Shown here piece after piece: positions 1 to 5,891 of a stretch of 6,442 nt of DNA (position 1 is its first letter; every line of letters begins with the position of its first letter). A program made the position numbers and the translations under genes. The stretch covers positions 1-6,442 of the forward strand of contig BNXT01000084.1 of NCBI GenBank assembly GCA_025999775.1. Reading direction: 5' to 3'. Under the pieces are notes generated by a model. That model was not told the origin of the DNA, made no database searches, and saw only the letters and a program-made list of their open reading frames with translations. This DNA is from Bacteroidia bacterium (GTDB taxonomy: Bacteria > Bacteroidota > Bacteroidia > Bacteroidales > P3).

Positions 1-44
1 TGAATAATGAATAATGAATAATGAATAATGAATGTCAATAATGA
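1..44. repeat. Tandem heptamer repeat (ATAATGA)n at the left gene junction
   Basis: Four perfect head-to-tail copies of ATAATGA occupy 4-31. After a 6-base interruption (atgtca) one more copy follows at 38-44. Each unit carries an overlapping stop and start (TAATGA), and because 7 is not a multiple of 3 the array closes all three frames within about 21 bases. ATG triplets lie at 7, 14, 21, 28, 32 and 41. Related arrays lie at 4303-4330 and 5812-5839, both over the 3' end of a gene, so this one probably also overlaps or follows the end of an upstream gene outside the window. That last point is inference. Confidence 0.9.
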
Positions 45-52
45 AGGGCTAC

Positions 53-799
53 ATGAATATATGTATCATCATACCTACTTACAATAATCAGCAGTTTTTG
101 AAACAGGCGCTGGATGCCGTATTGCACTATTCAATACCTGTGATTGTGGTTAATGATGGTTCAACGGACATGACCAATGAGATTTTGGAAGATTACCAAT
201 CGAAACTAACCATCTTTTCTTATTTCCCAAACAAAGGAAAAGGCTATGCTCTCAATCGTGGTTTTGACAAAGCGGAAGAGTTGGGTTTTTCGTATGCGAT
301 TACAATGGATTCCGATGGGCAGCACCTGGCAGAGGATTTACCGTTATTTGTTGAGGCAATAACGAATAATCCTGATGCGATGATTATTGGTAGCCGGTCG
401 CTTAAACAAGAAAATATGCCGACAAAAAACACCTTTGCGAATAAATTTTCCAATTTTTGGTTTGTTGTGCAAACCGGTATTAAATTGCCCGATACGCAAA
501 CCGGTTTTCGCCTTTATCCATTAAAGCAAATGCGCGGTATGCGAGCCTTCACCTCGCGCTACGAAGCCGAATTGGAGTTGCTGGTGCGGGCAGCATGGCG
601 AAATATCCCACTGATACCTATTCCTATTCAGGTATATTATCCGGAAAAAGGAGAGCGTATCACTCATTTCAGACCCTGTGTTGACTTCCTGCGTATTAGC
701 TTGTTGAATACGATTTTTGTTTTTACGGCTATCGTGTATGGCTATCCGTCGAGATTTTTCAAAAGAAAAAATCATCTCAATCAAAATAAATCACATTAA
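53..799 (+). CDS. Family 2 glycosyltransferase (GT-A fold, dolichol-phosphate-mannose-synthase-like)
   Basis: This enzyme probably transfers a sugar from a nucleotide-sugar donor to a lipid or pigment acceptor at the inner face of the cytoplasmic membrane. It opens with the family signature IIIPTYNN, followed by VVNDGSTD (Asp codon at 155) and the metal-binding DxD in MDSDGQ (codons at 308 and 314). GSR and the TQTGFRLYP segment typical of the DPM1/GtrB branch come next. A hydrophobic stretch near the C-terminus (about 690-745) and a basic tail suggest membrane attachment. Three in-frame ATGs exist at 32, 41 and 53. Position 53 is chosen because the protein then starts MNICIIIPTYNN, as family members do, and an AAGGG lies just upstream; the longer form would have 255 residues instead of 248 and starts in the repeat. 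The next gene begins 18 bases after the stop, suggesting one operon. Donor and acceptor cannot be read from sequence. Confidence 0.9.
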   Translation: MNICIIIPTYNNQQFLKQALDAVLHYSIPVIVVNDGSTDMTNEILEDYQSKLTIFSYFPNKGKGYALNRGFDKAEELGFSYAITMDSDGQHLAEDLPLFVEAITNNPDAMIIGSRSLKQENMPTKNTFANKFSNFWFVVQTGIKLPDTQTGFRLYPLKQMRGMRAFTSRYEAELELLVRAAWRNIPLIPIPIQVYYPEKGERITHFRPCVDFLRISLLNTIFVFTAIVYGYPSRFFKRKNHLNQNKSH

Positions 800-817
800 A
801 ATCATAGTTCAGACAAT

Positions 818-3800
818 ATGAATCATTTCTTCATCGCAACATATACGTATTTCCTTTCGCATAAGAAACTGTTAATCGGTTTGTTGGCGTTGCTTATAAT
901 CGGATTGACGCTTTCGTTGTTACGTTTGGATTACAAGGAAGACATCTCGGACTTTTTACCGGATAATGAAACCAACGAACAAATCAATGCGGTGTATCAA
1001 CATATCGGTAATTCCAATAAATTACTGGTCAATTTCTCAATGCACGATTCGACCAAGCACGATGCCGAACGTATCATGGTGGCAATCGACCAATTTGTAG
1101 CCCTGTTGAACGAACGCGATAGTTTGCACATCATTCCCGAAATCATTTCGCAAGTTGATGACAGCCAATACCTTGAATTGACCGGATTTATCCAACAAAA
1201 TGTGCCCTATTTTCTGACAGAAGCCGATTATGCACGGATGGACACGCTACTGTCGAACGACTATATCGCAGAGCAATTGAACGAAGACAAACGCCTGTTG
1301 ATGTTGCCATCGAGCGGATTTATGAAGCAAAACATGCTTTCCGACCCCTTGCATCTCTTTTCCCCTTTGTTGTTGAAACTGAAAGATTTCCAAGCCGGCG
1401 ACAATGAAGAAGTGAACGAGGGTTATATTTTCTCCCACAACGGCAAAAAGGGATTAGTCATTCTCACCTCTCCCTACGGAATGAGCGAAACTGCAGGCAA
1501 TACAGATCTCGTGAAAATGATTGAACAAACAGCTCAACAAACGACTTTACTGTTTCCGGAACTAAAAATCACTTGTTTCGGAGCATCTGCCATTGCCGTC
1601 GCTAATGCCGGACGAATTAAAAAAGACAGCGTCCTGTCGATTACTTTGGCGGTGGTGTTGATACTTGTCCTCCTGATTTATTTCTTTCGCAACGGTCGCA
1701 ACTTGTTTCTGGTATTCTTTTCCGTCCTATTCGGATGGCTGTTTGCGTTGGGGGTGTTAGCCGTTTTCGCGGATAGCATTTCGGCGATAGCGATTGGCAT
1801 CGGTTCAATATTTGTAGGCATTGCAATCAATTATCCGCTGCATTTTATCGACCATCTGCAGCATCAAAAAAACAGAAAACAAGCGCTGAAAGAGATTATC
1901 CCTCCGTTGTTGATAGGAAATATCACGACTGTAGGCGCCTTCCTCAGTTTGGTTTTTCTCAACTCAAACGCTATGCGTGATTTAGGGCTGTTTGGGTCGC
2001 TGTTGTTGGTGGGGACGATTTTGTTTGTCTTGATGTTTCTGCCTCATTTGATAAAAACCGCAGGGGCGCATCATGATGCCGCCAAGGTAGAGGTAGGGCG
2101 AGCCCTGCCCCTACCGTTTGAGCGATTAGCAAAATTTGCACCTGAACGAAAGCCGTGGATTATGTGGACGGTTTTGGTGTTGACTTGCGTGTTTCTTTAT
2201 TTGAGCCAATTTACGACCTTTGAATCTGACATGAACAAAATTAACTATATGACCAAGCAACAGCGTGAAGATATGAACGACATGTTGCTGTCAATAGATA
2301 AGAAAGACAAGGACATTGTTTATTTCATTTCCGAAGGCAAAACCTTGAACGATGCCCTGTTGGTTTATGAGCGGAACAAACCATTATTAGATTCTCTCCG
2401 GCAAAAAGGGTTCATCGAAAGCATCGCGGGAATTGGCGATTTTCTTCCGTCCCAAGAAGAACAGCAGAAACGTATCAACCGCTGGAATAATTTTTGGAAT
2501 CAACGGCGGCACATTGTGCTGCAACAAATAGACCAAGCCTCCGTTAAAGTCGGGTTCAAACAAGGCGCATTCGATAATTTCTCGCAGCTTCTTTATACGG
2601 AATTTACACCACAAGCAGAAAGCTATTTTAGCCCGATAACCTCAATTTTAGAAGCAAGCTATGTGATCAAAGGCGAAAGCAAAAATCGTATCATCAATCT
2701 GTTGTATTGCGAAAAAGAAAATACGGAACAATTAGAAGAAGCCCTCCGTGGGGGTGCGCCGGCGCTATCCACTGCAACGGACAACACATTTATTTTCGAT
2801 TCGCGCAACTTCGGGGAACGTGTGATAGAGTTCCTCTCAGACGATTTCAATTTTGTGCTGTATTTATGCGGATTTATCGTTTTCATTTTCCTCACATTCT
2901 CTTTCGGGCGATTGGAATTAAGCATCCTTTCGTTTCTTCCGCTGGCAATCAGTTGGGTGTGGATTTTGGGTATTATGCAATTGGGCGATATGCGTTTCAA
3001 TATTGTCAGTATCATTTTGGCGACTTTTATTTTCGGGCAAGGCGACGATTACACCATTTTTATTACCGAAGGATTGATGTATGAATACACCTACCGGCGC
3101 AAAATGCTTGCCGCGTATAAAAACAGCATCATCCTTTCGGCGCTCATCATGTTTATCGGTATCGGCGTCTTGATTTTCGCCAAACATCCTGCCATGCGCT
3201 CGCTGGCGGAAGTAACCATCATCGGTATGTTTTCGGTGGTCATGATGGCGTATATTATTCCGCCGTTTATTTTTAAATGGTTAACAACAACTAAGTACGG
3301 ATTTAGGGAAGTCCCCATCACGATTAAACGTCTGAGTTTGTCTATTTGTGCTTTTACGGTTTTTGTGATGGGAAGTCTGATTATCACGGTTTCCGGGTTA
3401 TTTCTTAATAAATCGCGCTATCATGTCTTGCTATGTTGGGTAGCTAATTGGGTTATCCGGCACATTCCGGGCGTGAAATTCAACTATGAAAATCTGTCCG
3501 GTGAACATTTTGATAAACCGGCGATCATCATCTGCAACCATCAGTCGCACTTGGATTTGATGTGTTTGATGATGCTCACCCCAAAACTTATTATCTTGAC
3601 CAACGATTGGGTTTGGAACAATCCTTTTTATGGTCGCCTGATCAAATACGCTGATTTTTATCCGGTGTCCAATGGTATCGAAAACAGTGTGGAACAGCTT
3701 GCAGGCGCCGTACAAAGAGGCTATTCCATTGTGATTTTTCCCGAAGGAACACGTTCGGAAGACTGCTCTATTTTGCGTTTCCATCGGGGAGCGTTCTATT

Positions 3801-4327
3801 TGGCGGAAAAGTTGAATCTGGATATTGTGCCTGTTTTCATTCATGGGGCAGGACACGTGTTGCCGAAAAAAGATTTTATGCTGCGCGAGGGCGCAATTAC
3901 AGTGCAAGTACATCCGCGTATCACGCCGGAGGATTCCCGTTTTACCGCTGACTATGCTACGCGCACCAAACAAGTACGGCAGTATTATCGCAATACATTC
4001 GCTGCGCTATCTCAAAAAATTGAGACGGCGGCTTACTTCAAGAACTTTGTTTTGCATAATTATCTTTACAAAGGCGTTGAAGTTGAGCGGGGAGCACGAG
4101 AAGAGTTTAAGCAATTGGAAAAATCAAGGAAATTAGATTGGATAGATAACTATCAAGGAGAAGGTACTGTTTTGATTGAAAACAACGGCTATGGCGTTCT
4201 CAGTTTCCTTTTCGCTCTGGTACACAAAAATATACAAGTCGTGGCAACCGACCCGGACGAGGATAAGGTGGCAATCGCTCGCGGCTGTGCAGGATTGCCC
4301 CCCAATTTAACAATTAGTAATGAATAA
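818..4327 (+). CDS. MMPL/RND-family exporter fused to PlsC-type acyltransferase with a methyltransferase-like tail
   Basis: This inner-membrane protein likely moves a lipid-like product across the membrane and acylates it or a partner. Residues 1-820 form an MMPL exporter: TM1 near 18-36, a periplasmic domain to about 270, five helices to about 412, TM7 near 447-466, a second periplasmic domain to about 676, and five more helices to about 820. The second half carries the RND GxxxDY motif (G740-Y745, with D744); the equivalent site in the first half is GIAINY (G334-Y339), with Asn instead of Asp. A further hydrophobic segment (839-863) leads to an acyltransferase domain (about 895-1060) with HX4D (H908, D913), FYPV (from F947) and FPEGTR (F974-R979). 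The last 60 residues resemble a class I methyltransferase start, ENNGYG at 1121-1126 and Asp1145, but stop after about two strands. At 1169 residues it is far longer than either family alone. Two GC-rich stretches (2092-2115, 2741-2766) look inserted. It follows the glycosyltransferase by 18 bases and its stop overlaps the next start. The substrate is unknown; a pigment or envelope lipid is inferred. Confidence 0.92.
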   Translation: MNHFFIATYTYFLSHKKLLIGLLALLIIGLTLSLLRLDYKEDISDFLPDNETNEQINAVYQHIGNSNKLLVNFSMHDSTKHDAERIMVAIDQFVALLNERDSLHIIPEIISQVDDSQYLELTGFIQQNVPYFLTEADYARMDTLLSNDYIAEQLNEDKRLLMLPSSGFMKQNMLSDPLHLFSPLLLKLKDFQAGDNEEVNEGYIFSHNGKKGLVILTSPYGMSETAGNTDLVKMIEQTAQQTTLLFPELKITCFGASAIAVANAGRIKKDSVLSITLAVVLILVLLIYFFRNGRNLFLVFFSVLFGWLFALGVLAVFADSISAIAIGIGSIFVGIAINYPLHFIDHLQHQKNRKQALKEIIPPLLIGNITTVGAFLSLVFLNSNAMRDLGLFGSLLLVGTILFVLMFLPHLIKTAGAHHDAAKVEVGRALPLPFERLAKFAPERKPWIMWTVLVLTCVFLYLSQFTTFESDMNKINYMTKQQREDMNDMLLSIDKKDKDIVYFISEGKTLNDALLVYERNKPLLDSLRQKGFIESIAGIGDFLPSQEEQQKRINRWNNFWNQRRHIVLQQIDQASVKVGFKQGAFDNFSQLLYTEFTPQAESYFSPITSILEASYVIKGESKNRIINLLYCEKENTEQLEEALRGGAPALSTATDNTFIFDSRNFGERVIEFLSDDFNFVLYLCGFIVFIFLTFSFGRLELSILSFLPLAISWVWILGIMQLGDMRFNIVSIILATFIFGQGDDYTIFITEGLMYEYTYRRKMLAAYKNSIILSALIMFIGIGVLIFAKHPAMRSLAEVTIIGMFSVVMMAYIIPPFIFKWLTTTKYGFREVPITIKRLSLSICAFTVFVMGSLIITVSGLFLNKSRYHVLLCWVANWVIRHIPGVKFNYENLSGEHFDKPAIIICNHQSHLDLMCLMMLTPKLIILTNDWVWNNPFYGRLIKYADFYPVSNGIENSVEQLAGAVQRGYSIVIFPEGTRSEDCSILRFHRGAFYLAEKLNLDIVPVFIHGAGHVLPKKDFMLREGAITVQVHPRITPEDSRFTADYATRTKQVRQYYRNTFAALSQKIETAAYFKNFVLHNYLYKGVEVERGAREEFKQLEKSRKLDWIDNYQGEGTVLIENNGYGVLSFLFALVHKNIQVVATDPDEDKVAIARGCAGLPPNLTISNE
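2092..2115. repeat. GC-rich inverted repeat inside the exporter gene (possible palindromic insertion)
   Basis: A perfect 7-base inverted repeat, GGTAGGG (2092-2098) and CCCTACC (2109-2115), surrounds a 10-base GC-rich spacer in an otherwise AT-leaning gene. It encodes roughly V-G-R-A-L-P-L-P at residues 426-433, in the cytoplasmic linker between TM6 and TM7, and keeps the frame open. The composition and the Pro/Leu/Gly-rich peptide resemble short palindromic elements known to spread through some bacterial genomes, including inside genes. Membership in such a family is inference; only the inverted repeat is seen directly. A separate 12-base palindrome, GCATCATGATGC, lies 12 bases to the left at 2068-2079. 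Confidence 0.55.
2741..2766. other. Second GC-rich island in the exporter gene, with a 10-base palindrome
   Basis: This stretch is much richer in G and C than its surroundings and contains the perfect palindrome GCGCCGGCGC at 2756-2765. It encodes A-L-R-G-G-A-P-A-L (642-650), a low-complexity peptide near the end of the second periplasmic domain, before TM8. The reading frame is intact. It may be another small in-frame insertion like the one at 2092-2115, but the two share no obvious sequence. Confidence 0.35.
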
Positions 4328-4330
4328 TGA
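4303..4330. repeat. Degenerate heptamer array across the exporter/oxidoreductase junction
   Basis: Four consecutive 7-base units can be read: CAATTTA, ACAATTA, GTAATGA and ATAATGA. The last two match the array at 1-44 exactly or with one change. The array encodes the last residues of the exporter (N-L-T-I-S-N-E), supplies its TAA stop, and supplies the first ATG of the next gene. Confidence 0.75.
4325..4329 (+). promoter_or_regulatory. TAATG stop-start overlap (translational coupling site)
   Basis: The exporter's TAA stop (4325-4327) shares its last A with an ATG (4327-4329) that opens the oxidoreductase frame. Such one-base overlaps usually mean that a terminating ribosome restarts on the downstream gene. 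A second in-frame ATG at 4339 would start the protein MNKHVIIVGSG, closer to usual family N-termini, so either may be used. No Shine-Dalgarno sequence precedes either start. Confidence 0.6.
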
Positions 4331-5829
4331 ACGAATATATGAATAAGCACGTTATCATCGTTGGCAGCGGTCTGGGCGGATTGGTATGCGGATATATTCT
4401 ATCAAAAAATGGCTACCGCGTTACCATAGTAGAGAAAAATCCACAAATTGGCGGTTGCCTTCAAACATTTAAGCGAGAAGGCATCATATTTGACACCGGC
4501 ATGCACTACATCGGGAGTATGGATAAAGACCAGATATTATATCGGTTTTTCAACTACCTGAATTTGTTGGACGATGTTCAGCTAAGTCGTTTGGATACAT
4601 CGGGTTATGATGTAATTTCCATCGCCGGAGAAACATACAAATATGCGTCCGGATTCGATAATTTTGTAGAAACGCTTTCACAGCAGTTTCCGGAAAATGT
4701 TGATGATATAAAGGAATATATCCGCCGCATCAAAGAAATTGCCGATGCAAGTCCCATGTATAAATTGCAGGACATTAATACCAATGTTTTTATCGAAGCG
4801 GATTATATCAAAACAGGTGTAAACGAATTTATCGAATCTATTACGCAGAACAAGCGACTACAAAGTGTTTTGGCAGGTAATCTGCCGCTGTATGCAGGTG
4901 TGAAGGACAAAACACCCACATATATCCATGCTTTAATTAACAATTTCTATATTCAAAGCGCCTACCGGATTGTTGGTGGCAGCGGTACCATTGCCGACTC
5001 GCTGGCAAAGTCCATCCAATCGTTTGGAGGCGAAATAAAAACCCATGCCGAAGTGGAGGAATTTATCTGTGACGACCAAAAAATGACGGAAGTATTGCTC
5101 ACAGACGGCAGAAGACTCGAAGCCGATTATTTCATTTCCAACATCCACCCGCAAATAACTACGGAAAAAATAAAAACCAAACTGATACGGAAAGCCTATC
5201 GCGACCGCATTGCCAATTTAGAAAACACCATTTCCAACTTCACGGTGTTCATCAAGTTTAAGAAAGATAAAGTCAATTATCTTAATTCCAATTTTTATTA
5301 TTATGATAATGATGATATTTGGTCGTTCAACCATTATGACGAAAAAAAGTGGCCGGAAAGCTACCTCTACATGCACCAAAGTGTGGAGCAAAATGCCCGC
5401 TTTGTCGAAAGCGCCCAACTGATTGCCTATATGCGATACGATGAAGTCAAGCAATGGGCACACACTACTGTTGGTAACCGCGGCGCAGATTATGAGGCGT
5501 TCAAAGCCCACAAGGCGGAATTATTGTTGAATAAATTAGAACAATCGTTTCCCGGAACAAAAGACGCCATTGACGCCATATACACGTCATCTCCACTGAC
5601 CTATCGGGATTATACGGCAACCAAAGACGGCTCCATGTACGGCATCGTGCGCGACAAGAATTTCCCCACGCAAACATTAGTCTCTCAGCGAACGAAAGTA
5701 CCCAATCTGTTTATGACCGGACAGAATATCAACTCTCACGGCATCTTGGGCGTTATCATCGGAGCCATCATCACGAGTGCAGAATTTTTAGGGATGAACC
5801 GGATTATGGAACAAATTAATAATGAATAA
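4327..5829 (+). CDS. FAD-dependent oxidoreductase, phytoene desaturase / all-trans-retinol 13,14-reductase superfamily
   Basis: This flavoenzyme probably oxidises or reduces C=C bonds in a polyene or other hydrophobic chain. The N-terminal Rossmann fold is clear: VGSGLGG gives the dinucleotide-binding GxGxxG (G13, G15, G18), E36 at the end of the second strand (VTIVEKN) is placed to bind the adenosine ribose, and the GGCLQTF loop and FDTGMHYIG segment (55-63) follow as in CrtI/RetSat relatives. The C-terminal FAD motif is seen in LFMTGQNINSHGILG (461-475), followed by a hydrophobic helix. At 500 residues it has normal full length. There is no signal peptide; these enzymes are usually membrane-associated. 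It is the last gene of the + strand run and shares one base with the exporter gene. The exact reaction cannot be assigned: desaturase, saturase and isomerase activities all occur in this superfamily. Its C-terminus (I-N-N-E) lies inside a heptamer repeat. Confidence 0.9.
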   Translation: MNEYMNKHVIIVGSGLGGLVCGYILSKNGYRVTIVEKNPQIGGCLQTFKREGIIFDTGMHYIGSMDKDQILYRFFNYLNLLDDVQLSRLDTSGYDVISIAGETYKYASGFDNFVETLSQQFPENVDDIKEYIRRIKEIADASPMYKLQDINTNVFIEADYIKTGVNEFIESITQNKRLQSVLAGNLPLYAGVKDKTPTYIHALINNFYIQSAYRIVGGSGTIADSLAKSIQSFGGEIKTHAEVEEFICDDQKMTEVLLTDGRRLEADYFISNIHPQITTEKIKTKLIRKAYRDRIANLENTISNFTVFIKFKKDKVNYLNSNFYYYDNDDIWSFNHYDEKKWPESYLYMHQSVEQNARFVESAQLIAYMRYDEVKQWAHTTVGNRGADYEAFKAHKAELLLNKLEQSFPGTKDAIDAIYTSSPLTYRDYTATKDGSMYGIVRDKNFPTQTLVSQRTKVPNLFMTGQNINSHGILGVIIGAIITSAEFLGMNRIMEQINNE

Positions 5830-5839
5830 TGAATAATAA
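5812..5839. repeat. Heptamer array across the oxidoreductase stop codon
   Basis: Four 7-base units are seen: CAAATTA, ATAATGA, ATAATGA and ATAATAA. The stop codon (5827-5829) lies within the array. The layout, an AATTA-type unit followed by TAATGA units, matches 4303-4330, and the reading phase relative to the gene is identical (ATT-AAT-AAT-GAA-TAA here, ATT-AGT-AAT-GAA-TAA there). Confidence 0.8.
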
Positions 5840-5840
5840 C

Positions 5841-5863
5841 TGACAAAATGTGTCAACTTTTTT
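5841..5863 (+). terminator. Possible weak intrinsic terminator of the + strand operon
   Basis: The inverted repeat TGACA (5841-5845) and TGTCA (5851-5855), with a 5-base loop, is followed two bases later by six Ts (5858-5863). It lies 11 bases after the oxidoreductase stop, between convergent genes, where a terminator is expected. The 5-bp stem has only two G/C pairs, so it would be weak. TGACA also recurs at 5870-5874 and 5876-5880. Confidence 0.4.
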
Positions 5864-5891
5864 AGGACGTGACAATGACAAATTAACAACG

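Noticed and set aside
1..44. CRISPR array or replication-origin iterons
   Set aside because: The unit is only 7 bases with no spacers, and the arrays track gene junctions instead of clustering in an intergenic origin region.
800..817. Promoter between the glycosyltransferase and exporter genes
   Set aside because: The 18-base gap shows no TAnnTTTG-like -7 box and is too short to need its own promoter; read-through is simpler.
2659..3084. Open frames on both strands within the exporter gene
   Set aside because: They overlap strongly supported membrane segments and the GxxxDY motif of the exporter, and have no motifs of their own.
3431..3973. 180-residue - strand open frame
   Set aside because: It is antisense to the acyltransferase domain, whose motifs (HX4D, FPEGTR) prove the + strand reading; its own translation looks random.
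4298..4303. C6 run near the end of the exporter gene as a phase-variation tract
   Set aside because: Six bases is short for hypermutable slippage, and a shift would alter only the last few residues; at most it could disturb coupling to the next gene.
5297..5325. AT-rich near-repeat in the oxidoreductase gene
   Set aside because: It encodes a Tyr/Asp/Asn-rich stretch in an otherwise well-formed protein and shows no unit or phase like the heptamer arrays.
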